Assembly: GCF_017431965.1 (NCBI RefSeq)
Contig: NZ_JAFRKB010000033.1
Coordinates: 1 to 64,000 of the forward strand
Direction: 5' to 3'
Source of the DNA: Methanobrevibacter sp.
Lineage (GTDB): Archaea; Methanobacteriota; Methanobacteria; Methanobacteriales; Methanobacteriaceae
DNA length: 64,000 nt
In this document: piece after piece, positions 53,958 to 62,626 of the stretch
Layout of the letters: each line of letters opens with the position of its first letter
Position numbering within the stretch: the first letter of the stretch is position 1
The notes under the pieces: model-generated
Seen by the model: only the letters and a program-made list of their open reading frames with translations
What the model was told of the DNA's origin: nothing
Databases searched by the model: none
Translations under genes and position numbers: made by a program

Positions 53958-54200
53958 ATGATTTTAAATGTAAACGCAACAAATAAAAAATCCGGTGAAG
54001 TAATTTCATTCGCATTAGAAGGTGACTCAGATGCAGGTTTCACCTATGAAGGAACACACATGCAAGAAGTAGCTGACAACAAAATCAGAGAAGTCTGTAA
54101 TGGTTTAATTTTACTCGGTTCCCCAATCTACACCATTAAAGCTGGTGAAACCGAAACCATTGAAAACATGACCTTTGTTACTGAAGTTACAGCAGAATAA
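53958..54200 (+). CDS. Small hypothetical protein
   Basis: The 80-residue acidic protein starts at ATG 53958, with GGAGAT 9 nt upstream. It reads MILNVNATNKKSGEVISFAL and has a beta-rich pattern with ALEGDSDAGFTYEGTHMQEV, a helix ADNKIREVCNGLILLGSPIY, and a final strand pair. One cysteine is present. I recognise no named family. The clean Shine-Dalgarno site and strong terminator suggest a well-expressed gene. Its neighbours are unrelated. Confidence 0.75.
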   Translation: MILNVNATNKKSGEVISFALEGDSDAGFTYEGTHMQEVADNKIREVCNGLILLGSPIYTIKAGETETIENMTFVTEVTAE

Positions 54201-54226
54201 TTCTGCTCTCTCTTTTTTTATTTTTT
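54191..54226 (+). terminator. Hairpin terminator after the 80-residue gene
   Basis: AGCAGAAT and ATTCTGCT (54191-54198 and 54200-54207) are perfect arms around one base. A run CTCTCTTTTTTTATTTTTT follows. The stop codon TAA lies at the centre, so the hairpin includes the last codons. Confidence 0.65.
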
Positions 54227-54358
54227 AACTAATTTAAATTAAATGCCCACAAATAACTGAAACAGTATGGTATAAACTATTTTTTTACTGTAGCCCATGC
54301 ATCAGATTGAACTTCAGCGGATATAAAACTTAAAAGTTTATAAAAATAATATATTACC

Positions 54359-54784
54359 ATGACTTTCATGAATAATGATGCAAATATAAAACAGTTCCAA
54401 CTGATTAAATTCATAAATGAAAATTGCAGTGACGACCATGTGATGTCAAAGATTACAATAGTGCTTCGCCGAGACAAAATAGAAGCTCCTTATTATATGA
54501 TTACCAAAATCAGACTGTCTTCATGTCTTGACAAACCGGAAAATGGAGTTATTCACGCAATGGACGTATTAAACCATGTCAGAAGACATAATTTAACTGA
54601 AGACCCATATAACAAAATCAAATCATTAATAACCGATAACCAACATGAATCCGACCAGGTGAAAATCTCTGAAAGTGATGAACAGCTGAAGATGGTTTTA
54701 ATGTCTAGAAATGATGATGAAATCAAAAATCTCTTTAAAAACTATGGAGAACTTTTTGATAAAATAGACAATCTGGTTGATTAG
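54359..54784 (+). CDS. Hypothetical protein
   Basis: The 141-residue soluble protein starts MTFMNNDANIKQFQLIKFIN. It has a first half with ITIVLRRDKIEAPYYMITKI and a helical second half with HAMDVLNHVRRHNLTEDPYN and a terminal coiled stretch (IKNLFKNYGELFDKIDNLVD). An in-frame ATG at 54368 is an alternative start. No ribosome site is evident; TTTATAAAAATAATATATT upstream can act as a TATA region for a leaderless message. I recognise no family. Confidence 0.6.
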   Translation: MTFMNNDANIKQFQLIKFINENCSDDHVMSKITIVLRRDKIEAPYYMITKIRLSSCLDKPENGVIHAMDVLNHVRRHNLTEDPYNKIKSLITDNQHESDQVKISESDEQLKMVLMSRNDDEIKNLFKNYGELFDKIDNLVD

Positions 54785-54789
54785 TACAA

Positions 54790-54928
54790 ATGGAAACTGC
54801 ATTAATTATTTTATCAGTATTGGTTGCAGGACTATGAAATTTTTCAAAGAAAATATAAGTGAAGTAACTGAATGCCAAGAAAAAACAGTGCTCAGTGATG
54901 ACACATTGTCCGGAAAGTGGAGTAATTA
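54790..54928 (+). pseudogene. Two tiny overlapping frames, possible remnant of a membrane-protein gene
   Basis: ATG 54790 encodes METALIILSVLVAGL and stops at TGA (54835-54837). An ATG overlapping this stop (54834) encodes 31 residues starting MKFFKENISEVTECQEKT and ending at TAG 54927-54929. The first looks like the start of a membrane segment. Both are too short for a recognisable protein, and a decayed or truncated gene is the likeliest reading. Confidence 0.3.
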
Positions 54929-55029
54929 GTTAGGCCAATCTTGTTTGAAATGTATGTTTCAATCGAAACATTCAATTATATTTATATGAGGTTATAATTT
55001 AATTGCATGAATATTTTTATTATAAAATA

Positions 55030-55276
55030 TCATATTAATAATCTAGTTTGTGCATCAATATAACTAGGTTCTGTTATTTCCTTTACAACATCAGTATCAT
55101 TAACATCCCCAATTAAAAGTGGTGACCCCGGATTATGCAATTTCTGATTCTTTTTGACTAACTTCATGTTACTATTTGCATAATAGTATAGAAATTATCT
55201 GCCACAATTTCAAATCTTATTTAATATAGTACGAACAAACAACACTTAAAAGTATAAGAATTACCCATTACTTTTT
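55030..55276 (-). repeat. Degenerate repeat, copy R1, with a 45-residue frame
   Basis: This segment aligns over its length with 62754-62999 on the same strand. The minus strand has a frame from ATG 55167 to TGA 55030 that reads MKLVKKNQKLHNPGSPLLIG, then DVNDTDVVKEITEPSYIDAQ and TRLLI. It shares about 32 of 48 residues with the other copy. Upstream in both copies is a conserved AAAAAGTAATGG and TAATTCTTATACTTTT. A one-base deletion near 55190 breaks the longer frame seen in R2. It looks like the 3' end of a decayed gene or a deletion-derived mobile element. The family is unknown. The rest of the gap 54930-55577 holds a 7-bp hairpin (ATGTTTC/GAAACAT, 54954-54971) and nothing else I can name. 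Confidence 0.6.
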
Positions 55277-55577
55277 AGTGAAATCCGTTTTGTGGTTAAC
55301 TAATTAACATTACTTACCAAATACATTTAAAAATGAGAATTAATCCTTAATGCAATGTTATTCCATAAGAACCCTTTTTAATTAATTTTATTTAAAACTT
55401 CATTAATAAACTATCCATTAAATTAAATTTTTGGGACAAATTCTTAAAAATATCACAATCGTTATGTTTTTAACTTCCCCCATATAAATATAACAATAAT
55501 TAACTTTAATGGGAAAATCTATCACAAAAAAGTAAACTCAAAATCAGAAAAAATGTAATGTTGTTCAAGGTGAAACT

Positions 55578-56426
55578 ATGGCAAAAGACTATCATGTAAT
55601 CGAAGCTTTAGGTAAAACAGAAGTAGTAATAGAAAATGGAGAAGTAACCTCAGTTGGAGAACCCCTTGTTGATTTCTGTCCTATCTTTTATAAAATTGAC
55701 GGTGCTGAACATCTAACTAAAGATTTCATAAAATGGAATATGGAAAAAAGGATTCGGGAATTTGGAATGTGCACACCTCAAAGAGTAGTGAAAATGAAGG
55801 ATTTCATGAGCTTTGGAATATCTGAAATTCTAAGAACAAACATCGAATTGGGATTGATTGACTGTGTTGTTGGCGTGTGCGAAGGTGTTGGAACATTACT
55901 GATGACCGATCCGGAAATTATTCAGGGCGTAGGCGGTCGGGTATCCGCACTTATTAGCACAACCCCCATACCTGAAGTTATTGAACAAGTTGGAATTGAA
56001 AACGTGCTAAATCCCGAAACTGCAGACTTAGACCCGATTAAAGGATTGGAAATGGCAATTGAAAGAGGCTATAAGAATATCGCTATTATAATTCTACCCT
56101 CAAAATCAATTGAAGAAATCGGCCAATATCCACTACCTGATGGCGTTAATACATATATGTTTGTAGCCCACACCACTAATGCAAGTCTCAAAGAAGTTGA
56201 AACTGCATTTAAATACTGTGAAGTCATTACTGCATGTTCCTCCAAAAATGTTAGAGATTACGCTGAAAAAGAAAAGTCCTACTATTCAGGATCCAAGGTT
56301 CCAATTATTGCAATTAGTGAAAAAGGAAGGGAATTTTTAGATAATAGGCTTAAAAAGATAGGCAAACCACTGACAACAAATGATTATCCTATGAATAAGG
56401 ATAAACATTCAAAACCATTAATATAG
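55578..56426 (+). CDS. Methanogenesis marker protein 8 (DUF2099)
   Basis: The 282-residue protein belongs to DUF2099, called methanogenesis marker 8 because it is found in methanogens. It starts MAKDYHVIEALGKTEVVIEN and has EPLVDFCPIFYKIDG, FGMCTPQRVVKMKDFMSFG, LGLIDCVVGVCEGVGTLL, NPIIQGVGGR-type EIIQGVGGRVSALISTTPI, and YCEVITACSSKNVRDYAEK. Several cysteines may bind a cluster or cofactor. The function is not established. The ATG follows AAGGTGAAA at 2-3 nt. It is transcribed alone, convergent with thiI. A family role in methyl-coenzyme M reductase maturation is only a suggestion. Confidence 0.92.
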   Translation: MAKDYHVIEALGKTEVVIENGEVTSVGEPLVDFCPIFYKIDGAEHLTKDFIKWNMEKRIREFGMCTPQRVVKMKDFMSFGISEILRTNIELGLIDCVVGVCEGVGTLLMTDPEIIQGVGGRVSALISTTPIPEVIEQVGIENVLNPETADLDPIKGLEMAIERGYKNIAIIILPSKSIEEIGQYPLPDGVNTYMFVAHTTNASLKEVETAFKYCEVITACSSKNVRDYAEKEKSYYSGSKVPIIAISEKGREFLDNRLKKIGKPLTTNDYPMNKDKHSKPLI

Positions 56427-56494
56427 AAAAAAGTGAAAGAGGAATTGATTGAATATTCTCTATTTAATATTTTCAAAATAAATATTTTGGATAT

Positions 56495-57649
56495 TCAATC
56501 GAGTCTCCTAATATTTACATATGCTTTTTGAATATATTCCTCCTGGTTCATGTCTTCACATGCTTTTTTTGATAAATCCAAGTCAGCATGTGTTTGCGGA
56601 TATCTTGGAACTGCACTGCACCCTCCATCATCAATTTCAGATATTTTAAATGTTCCAATATCCTTTGCAATAGCTGTGATTTCTTCTTTATCCAAACCAA
56701 TTAACGGTGACAATATTGGCATGTCCACACCATATCTTGTTACTAGAATATTTGGCAATGTTTGTGATGCAACCTGACCAACACTGCTTCCGTCAACTAT
56801 AGCATTGGCGCCCAATTCTGTTGCTAGCTTTTCTGCTATTTTATACATTCCAGATTTGCATAACACACAAGTCATTCTCTCAGGAGCTTTAGTTTTGGCA
56901 TTTTGAAGATATTCACCATAGTCTACAACTCTTTTTTTGATAGGTGATCCTTTTGCATATGTGTTCAATTGATTGACCAACAGATTAAAATTTTCAGTTA
57001 CTTTTGGACCTGAAAACGGATCATTGTTAAAGTGAAGCGCTATGACCTCACAGCCTCTTTTCATCATCAGATATGCAGCCACTGGTGAGTCAATTCCGCT
57101 TGAAATTAATGCAACAACCTTTCCCTGTGTTCCAAGAGGCAAACCTCCCGGACCCCTGATTTTTTCATGAAAAATATATGTATCATCTTCCCTGACTTCA
57201 ACAAAAATAGTCAATTCAGGATTTGTCAAATCAACCGGTGCTGATACGACATTTCTTACAACATTTCCACAAAATGCTGCCATTTCCTGTGAACTAAAGT
57301 CATGTTTTCCAACACGCCTGCATTTAATTGCAAATTTGGTGTTCTCATCAATGAGATTTTCTTTAATTAAATCCTTGACATATTCAGCTAAAGTTTTTTC
57401 AATATCTTCGTAAGTTGTTTTAGTTGATACTGCAGGAGAATATGAAACTACACCAAACACATGATTTAATTTTTCTATTGCCTGAGTGTAATCTTTTGGA
57501 CGAATATATATTCTACCCTGGTTTCTTTCAACTTTACAGTCAATAGTTGCTTTAATGTTTTTAACAAGTCTTCTTTCAAAACGTGCTCTTATTTTAGAAC
57601 TTTTTACTCCTATTTCACCATATCTTGCTAGTATTAAATCATAATTCAT
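56495..57649 (-). CDS. thiI: tRNA 4-thiouridine synthase ThiI (archaeal form)
   Basis: ThiI adenylates U8 of tRNA and inserts sulfur. The 384-residue protein starts YDLILARYGEIGVKSSKIR (the NFLD part), followed by THUMP (residues 60-165) and the PP-loop ATPase with VALISSGIDSPVAAYLMMKRG. The rhodanese domain of bacterial ThiI is absent, as in archaea; instead MTCVLCKSGMYKIAE supplies a CxxC pair, which in methanogens can bind a cluster for sulfur delivery. It ends just after YIQKAYVNIRRLD. A ThiS-like carrier gene lies 86 nt upstream on the same strand. Thiamine thiazole synthesis is another known role of ThiI. Confidence 0.95.
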   Translation of the reverse strand: MNYDLILARYGEIGVKSSKIRARFERRLVKNIKATIDCKVERNQGRIYIRPKDYTQAIEKLNHVFGVVSYSPAVSTKTTYEDIEKTLAEYVKDLIKENLIDENTKFAIKCRRVGKHDFSSQEMAAFCGNVVRNVVSAPVDLTNPELTIFVEVREDDTYIFHEKIRGPGGLPLGTQGKVVALISSGIDSPVAAYLMMKRGCEVIALHFNNDPFSGPKVTENFNLLVNQLNTYAKGSPIKKRVVDYGEYLQNAKTKAPERMTCVLCKSGMYKIAEKLATELGANAIVDGSSVGQVASQTLPNILVTRYGVDMPILSPLIGLDKEEITAIAKDIGTFKISEIDDGGCSAVPRYPQTHADLDLSKKACEDMNQEEYIQKAYVNIRRLD

Positions 57650-57735
57650 TCAAACACTCTCTTTATTTTAACATACTCTGAAAAATAATAATTATTCAAT
57701 ATTAGTTTTAAAAAAAATTAATAGGATTACTTCAT

Positions 57736-57936
57736 TTATCCCCCATAGATTATCTGAATCAAGTTTATTTCATCACCATCATTGATTATGCTATCTTCAA
57801 TTGCCAACTCACCGTTTTGCTTAGCAACAATCGTTTGGCTTGACTGGTTCAATTCATTCAACAAATCTTTTATTGTATAATTTTCTTTTAATTGTCTTAT
57901 CTCATCAATATCTTTAAATTTTAATTTAAATTCCAC
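57736..57936 (-). CDS. ThiS/MoaD-like sulfur carrier protein
   Basis: The 66-residue protein has the ubiquitin-like beta-grasp pattern and ends IQIIYGGstop. The C-terminal Gly-Gly is the site that accepts sulfur as a thiocarboxylate. Hallmarks are MEFKLKFKDIDEIRQLKENY, IKDLLNELNQ, and DSIINDGDEINLIQIIYGG. It is adjacent to thiI and 9 nt after the GMC oxidoreductase stop. It may deliver sulfur for tRNA thiolation, thiamine or a cofactor. The activating E1-like enzyme is not in the window. The specific pathway is open. A GGTGAT site precedes the ATG. Confidence 0.88.
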   Translation of the reverse strand: MEFKLKFKDIDEIRQLKENYTIKDLLNELNQSSQTIVAKQNGELAIEDSIINDGDEINLIQIIYGG

Positions 57937-57945
57937 ATTATCACC

Positions 57946-59253
57946 TTAAATATTATTATTTACAATTTTTGCTACTTTTTTGGCTATTGCAACTATAGTT
58001 AAAATTGGAGGTCTTCCCGGAGCTTCAGGTATTACGCTGGCATCTGAAACGTATAATCCTTTGATTTCGGTTTCAAAATTATTGTCTACAACTTCACCTA
58101 CTGCGGCAGTTCCCCCAGGATGTGCTCCTTTAAGAGAAGTTGCAACAATAGAACTTTCATCAACACCCAAATTTAGAAGTATTTTCACAGCTTTCCCATA
58201 TCCTTCTTTGATTAAATCCACATCGACTTTCGTTAGTGTCTTTTCAATGTTTCCATTATTATCTATTGTTCCGATGCATGTGTCTGCAAATTTAAGCATG
58301 ATTCCGATGACATCACTTTCATTAGCTTTTATGCCTTTTTCTTTCATTAATGGTAGTAATTGCATTGAATAATGTGGTGATAAAAAATATGGTCCGAATT
58401 CAGCTTTAATACCCATCATCAGCTCATTTTTTAAATCTGCATCTTTTAGATATCCCCCAATTGTTGTGAATATATCAAAGAATATTTGACCTCCGACATT
58501 TATTATTCGTGAATTTTTTAATATTATTGGAGTGTTCAATGCTCCGGCAGCTACGACAACTTTCTTTGCTTTAAATATTTGTTTTTCATTGTTTTCATTT
58601 ATTCCAACAACACCTGCTACCTGACCCTTTTCATGCAGTATTTCAATCACATTTAATCCTGTTATCAATTTAGCTCCATATTCCTGAGCTTCTTTGATAA
58701 AGTATGTCGCATCCCATTTTGCATCAAACATGCATCCGTTTACGCATTTTCCACAAAATCTGCATTTTTCAAAGTTGATGAACTTTGGCATTGGCTCTAC
58801 GACATATCCTAAATCATTTCCTGCATCAGCAATCAGCTTTGTTGCATGTCCCCATGATTTTTTGGGGAAATATGTAACATTTAGTTCACCGCTGGCTTCC
58901 AAGAGTTCTTCAAAAATATCTAGGTTTTTATCTTCAAACTGCTGCATTATTGAGTTTGTATAACACCCGCTGCATGAAAAGCATGCATTTCCGATTGATG
59001 AAGTTGTTGTTCCTCCGACTTCTTCAATGTTGGTTAAAGTCAATGGCCATGTTAAGAATTCATATTTTTGTTTATCCTCATCTGAAAGGTTATTTTTCAG
59101 ATGAATTTCTTTATTTTTCATGTATTTGACATAGCTTCCATCATTTTGTTTTTGTCCTTTATCTAATATGAGGACATTTCGTCCGTTTAAAGATAAATCT
59201 TTAGCGACTGTTGCTCCTCCAGCACCGGTTCCTATTACAATAACATCAAAAAT
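57946..59253 (-). CDS. GMC-type FAD oxidoreductase with cysteine motifs; AUU start inferred
   Basis: The frame gives 435 residues. It begins with IFDVIVIGTGAGGATVAKD, the FAD-binding GxGxxG fold, then CFSCSGCYT and CRFCGKCVNGCMFD (ferredoxin-like), KKVVVAAGALNTPIILKNS, and ends with the GMC motif HPGGTAAVGEVV and GLYVSDASVIPEAPGRPPI. The first ATG in frame (59121) lies after the FAD motif and cannot be the real start. No ATG, GTG or TTG precedes the motif near a ribosome site. GGAGG lies 7 nt before an ATT codon at 59251-59253, exactly where related proteins start. I infer AUU initiation (or a mutated ATG). The substrate is unknown. It is next to the ThiS-like gene and divergent from larE. 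Confidence 0.8.
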   Translation of the reverse strand: MFDVIVIGTGAGGATVAKDLSLNGRNVLILDKGQKQNDGSYVKYMKNKEIHLKNNLSDEDKQKYEFLTWPLTLTNIEEVGGTTTSSIGNACFSCSGCYTNSIMQQFEDKNLDIFEELLEASGELNVTYFPKKSWGHATKLIADAGNDLGYVVEPMPKFINFEKCRFCGKCVNGCMFDAKWDATYFIKEAQEYGAKLITGLNVIEILHEKGQVAGVVGINENNEKQIFKAKKVVVAAGALNTPIILKNSRIINVGGQIFFDIFTTIGGYLKDADLKNELMMGIKAEFGPYFLSPHYSMQLLPLMKEKGIKANESDVIGIMLKFADTCIGTIDNNGNIEKTLTKVDVDLIKEGYGKAVKILLNLGVDESSIVATSLKGAHPGGTAAVGEVVDNNFETEIKGLYVSDASVIPEAPGRPPILTIVAIAKKVAKIVNNNI

Positions 59254-59521
59254 TTTTATTCCTCCAAAATTATTAACAATTGTTATATTATTCTTTAAAT
59301 GTTTAAATATTTTCTGTTGGACTGTGAAAAAAATTCAAAAAATATTTATACTATAATTTACATTACTAACTTTATGGAAAAAAATAACTATTGTTATATA
59401 GTTTAATTTCGAAGGGATTCTATTTTTTCCATGTTCTCGGGCGTGTATGAAAGTCTTAAAAATGAAAACGAATTTTTAAGCAGCTGGTTTCATAAATCTC
59501 TAACCATAGGAAAAACACAAC

Positions 59522-59607
59522 ATTAACGAGCAATAACTCCTTAATATTTAAACATTAATCAACTTCTTAAAGCTCGTTAATAAAAAGAGCATCATTTGAT
59601 GCTCTTT
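59522..59607. other. Two inverted repeats in the GMC/larE intergenic region
   Basis: ATTAACGAGC (59522-59531) and GCTCGTTAAT (59572-59581) are perfect 10-bp arms 40 nt apart. Directly after comes AAAGAGCATCA (59584-59594), TT, TGATGCTCTTT (59597-59607), a perfect 11-bp hairpin 32 nt before larE. The area could be a structured leader RNA, an attenuator or a small element. The rest of 59254-59521 has a GC-richer patch near 59440-59455 and no gene that I can see. Confidence 0.5.
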
Positions 59608-59639
59608 AAATTTAAAAAAAACTTAAAGATACACGTGAT

Positions 59640-60665
59640 ATGATGAATTTAGAAGAGAAAATAGAAATCGTGAAAGAAATTTTAAAAGATAAGAAAGTGG
59701 CTATAGGTTTTTCAGGAGGTGCTGATTCAACACTAATAGCCTACTTATCATCAAAGGTTGCAGAGGATACACTGGCCATTACTATTGATAACCATCTGTT
59801 TCCAACCGGTTTTGTTGAAAATACTAAAAAACTTGCTAAATCATTTGGAATTAAACATGAAATAATTGACATTGACTTTTATAAAAAAGAATATTTTTTA
59901 TCAAACGATTCGAAAAGATGCTATGCCTGCCGTAATTTAATGTACAGTGAAATTGAAAAACTTGCTCAAGAAAAAGGCTTTGATTTTGTATGCGATGGCA
60001 ATAACATTAGTGATTTGGTTATCGACAGACCAGGAATTCTTGTAACTTATAAAAAAGGATTCAATACTCCGTTTATTGAAGCGAAATTAACCTCCAAAGA
60101 AATTCATGAGTATTTATATAAAAATGATATTCCATATTCCAGATCAACCACTTGCCTTGCAACAAGAATTCCAACCAATACAAAAACCACTGAAGAGAAA
60201 ATTAAAAGAATTCGTGAGTGTGAAGACTATATCTACAATAACACTAACTGTGAAATTGTTAAAGTTAGAGATTTGGGAAAATTTGGTATATGTGAAGTGG
60301 ACAACTTGGATGAAATATTAAAAGAAGATAAATTTAAAGAGATTAATGATGAATTAAAACAAAAAGGTTTTAAGAAAGTCGCATTAAATTTATCGGAAAT
60401 TGACGATGATGAATACATTACTATCCAATATGATAATGGTTCTTTTTCATATCAACTCCCATTTACAATAAACCTCGAAAATACAAAAAAACAAATCAAA
60501 AACGGAATTATTAATGAAAGTGAAAACACTATTGAACTTAACAACATACAGATTAATCAGAATGGCCTGATAACTGGAAATAACTTTAAAAGTTATGAAG
60601 ACGCATTATTTAATTTTATGGAAATATTATCCAAATTAAGAAGAAACATATGCAATCAGAGGTGA
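59640..60665 (+). CDS. larE: LarE-like ATP-dependent sulfur transferase with C-terminal extension
   Basis: LarE proteins adenylate the pyridinium cofactor precursor of the nickel-pincer nucleotide and give up a sulfur atom from a cysteine. The PP-loop reads AIGFSGGADSTLIAYL near residue 25. The cofactor-binding CYACRNLMY and the reactive-cysteine motif TTCLATRIP (about Cys175) are both present. The usual LarE ends near residue 270; here another 70 residues follow (from SYQLPFTINLE), an added domain I cannot name. No larA, larB or larC is in the window, so the substrate may differ. The start may be ATG 59640 or 59643. It follows two hairpins. Confidence 0.87.
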   Translation: MMNLEEKIEIVKEILKDKKVAIGFSGGADSTLIAYLSSKVAEDTLAITIDNHLFPTGFVENTKKLAKSFGIKHEIIDIDFYKKEYFLSNDSKRCYACRNLMYSEIEKLAQEKGFDFVCDGNNISDLVIDRPGILVTYKKGFNTPFIEAKLTSKEIHEYLYKNDIPYSRSTTCLATRIPTNTKTTEEKIKRIRECEDYIYNNTNCEIVKVRDLGKFGICEVDNLDEILKEDKFKEINDELKQKGFKKVALNLSEIDDDEYITIQYDNGSFSYQLPFTINLENTKKQIKNGIINESENTIELNNIQINQNGLITGNNFKSYEDALFNFMEILSKLRRNICNQR

Positions 60666-60759
60666 TTAGCATTATGAGATATCTTCAATCCAATTAGAAG
60701 ATAACAAAATTTAACCTTTTAATGCATGAATTTTCCTGTTTTAAAAAAGTAGGAAATTT

Positions 60760-62250
60760 TCAATTAATTCTCTCTTCAGCTTCAAACCAATTTTTAAATT
60801 TAGGCGGTAAAACCGTAAATATTAACGCAAGAATCAGCACGATTACGGATAACAAAATCAATAATGATAGTACTTCCCAGGAGCCAGATATTGCAAGTTC
60901 ATAAACACCACCCAACCAAATAACAGAAATAAGAACTGGAACAACATATCTAACAAGCATTAACCACCATTTACCAATTTTCAATGAGTTACTCCTGCTG
61001 TTTAAAAATCCAATCAATCTTTCACTATTGAACATCCATGAAAAAAGCAAACATTCCACTACCACTGAAAACAGAATTGCTATATTATTAACAAACAAAT
61101 CTGTTATCGAAACCATATATTCTCCAGCAGATGACGCATATAACATAGATATAATTCCACCAACAATACACAAAATTGTTGTAGTCCTTTTTCTAGAAAA
61201 ACCCAATTTATTTTGAATAGAACATGAGAAAACTTCAAAAGAGGACAGCATACTAGTGATGCCCGCAATATACACCGTTAAAAATAATAATGGTCCCAAT
61301 ATAAATGCAGTATTTCCTAAAACATTTAATACTTCAGGATATGCAACAAAAATTAAACTTGAACCCTGAGATACAAGATTAGAAACTGAAGTTCCTGACT
61401 GTAAAGACATATATCCCAAAATTGAAAAAACACCTAAAGCTGCGAAGTTTTCAAAAGCACAATTTGCAATGACAACATATAATCCGCTTGTAACTAAATC
61501 TATGTCCTTTTTTGTATAGCTTGAAAACGTGAAACCTATACCCATCCCCAGACTCAATGAGAAAAACACTTGCCCAAAAGCAGCCATCCATATATCAAAA
61601 TGACCTAAAAGTGATAGATTCGGATTAAATAATTCTGCAAGTCCAATTGATGCGCCAGGCAACATCAGAGAAACTCCAACAAGTAAAATCATCATGAAAA
61701 ACAATAATGGAACAAAAATTTTAGAAATTTTGCCTAAACCATTTTCCAAATTCCTATGAGAGACTAACCAGATAATAAACCATACTACAATCATAGAAAT
61801 TCCAATGGCTGGAATAAAATTTAAAACACCATAAACAGAATGAGTAGAGTGTAACACTGAATTTGTTAAAAATGCATTAGGATCAGAGCCCCATCCTTTA
61901 AAAAAACTTAAAATCAGATAGATTCCATCCCAACCGATTATGGTGGAATAGTAAATTGTCATCACAAAAATAACAATAGGCAAAATCCATGCATAATACT
62001 CCAGTTTAGGATTGATATTAATAATTGCTTTTGTAAAAGAGGATTTATAGTTATAACCAACACCGTATTCTAGAACTAAAACTGGAATTGCCAGAACTAA
62101 AATAGCAATTAGATAGGGAATATAAAAAGCACCGCCCCCATTAGAATAAAGTATATATGGATATCTCCAAATATTGCCCAATCCAACAGAAGAACCTATC
62201 ATTGCAAGAATAAATGAAATGTTACTTCCCCATTCGTTTTCTTTAGTCAT
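60760..62250 (-). CDS. Neurotransmitter:sodium symporter (NSS) family transporter
   Basis: The 496-residue protein is a sodium-coupled uptake carrier for amino acids or similar compounds (LeuT fold). It begins with GSNISFILAMIGSSVGLGNIWRYPYILYSNGGGAF, which includes the unwound helix 1 for Na+ binding, and has about 12 membrane segments, with SLSLGMGIGFTFSSY in helix 6. Bacterial-type carriers of this family have 11 or 12 helices. The substrate is unknown, though tryptophan, tyrosine and leucine are typical. GAGGATAATATG covers the ribosome site. A 14-nt palindrome lies next to the TATA box upstream, so the gene may be regulated by its substrate. Confidence 0.93.
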   Translation of the reverse strand: MTKENEWGSNISFILAMIGSSVGLGNIWRYPYILYSNGGGAFYIPYLIAILVLAIPVLVLEYGVGYNYKSSFTKAIININPKLEYYAWILPIVIFVMTIYYSTIIGWDGIYLILSFFKGWGSDPNAFLTNSVLHSTHSVYGVLNFIPAIGISMIVVWFIIWLVSHRNLENGLGKISKIFVPLLFFMMILLVGVSLMLPGASIGLAELFNPNLSLLGHFDIWMAAFGQVFFSLSLGMGIGFTFSSYTKKDIDLVTSGLYVVIANCAFENFAALGVFSILGYMSLQSGTSVSNLVSQGSSLIFVAYPEVLNVLGNTAFILGPLLFLTVYIAGITSMLSSFEVFSCSIQNKLGFSRKRTTTILCIVGGIISMLYASSAGEYMVSITDLFVNNIAILFSVVVECLLFSWMFNSERLIGFLNSRSNSLKIGKWWLMLVRYVVPVLISVIWLGGVYELAISGSWEVLSLLILLSVIVLILALIFTVLPPKFKNWFEAEERIN

Positions 62251-62301
62251 ATTATCCTCTTAATTAAAATCAACACTCAATATTTTTTCAGTTTCTCAAT
62301 C

Positions 62302-62333
62302 ATATTATACTCATTCCATGATATGGCCATATC
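62302..62333 (-). promoter_or_regulatory. NSS transporter promoter with a 14-nt palindrome
   Basis: GATATGGCCATATC at 62320-62333 is a perfect 14-nt palindrome with a GC core in very AT-rich DNA. On the minus strand it lies 7-8 nt upstream of a TATA-like AGTATAATATG (62302-62312), about 70 nt before the transporter start. It is well placed for a repressor or activator. Confidence 0.5.
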
Positions 62334-62525
62334 CATCAAAGTTATTCGACAGATGGACAACTATAACAATAACCCCTAGAATTAACAAACATAAATCCAA
62401 TTTCAATATCTCATAAATGTTTAATTGATAAAATCTCATATAATAGTTAATATTCAGGTTATCTTAAAAAAGGACATGAAATATACATATAATAAGATTA
62501 ACAATATTTCAATACTTATAAAAAA

Positions 62526-62591
62526 TTAAATAGCCATAAATAAAGGCATATAAATACGATTACATGAATTACTCATCATACATCCACACAT
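62526..62591 (-). CDS. Candidate 21-residue Cys-rich micropeptide
   Basis: The frame starts at ATG 62591, with AAGGGTG 7 nt upstream, and ends at TAA 62526-62528. It encodes MCGCMMSNSCNRIYMPLFM plus two residues (AI). Three cysteines fall in ten residues, which is unusual for chance AT-rich sequence. It lies 275 nt upstream of the NSS transporter on the same strand. It could be a leader peptide or chance. Longer frames upstream (to 62708) look random. Confidence 0.25.
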   Translation of the reverse strand: MCGCMMSNSCNRIYMPLFMAI

Positions 62592-62626
62592 AGTTAAACA
62601 CCCTTTTTCATGATTATTTTTTAAAA

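Noticed and set aside
54954-54971. GTTTCAATCGAAAC-like hairpin resembling part of a CRISPR repeat
   Set aside because: Only one copy is present, with no spacing pattern and no cas genes in the window.
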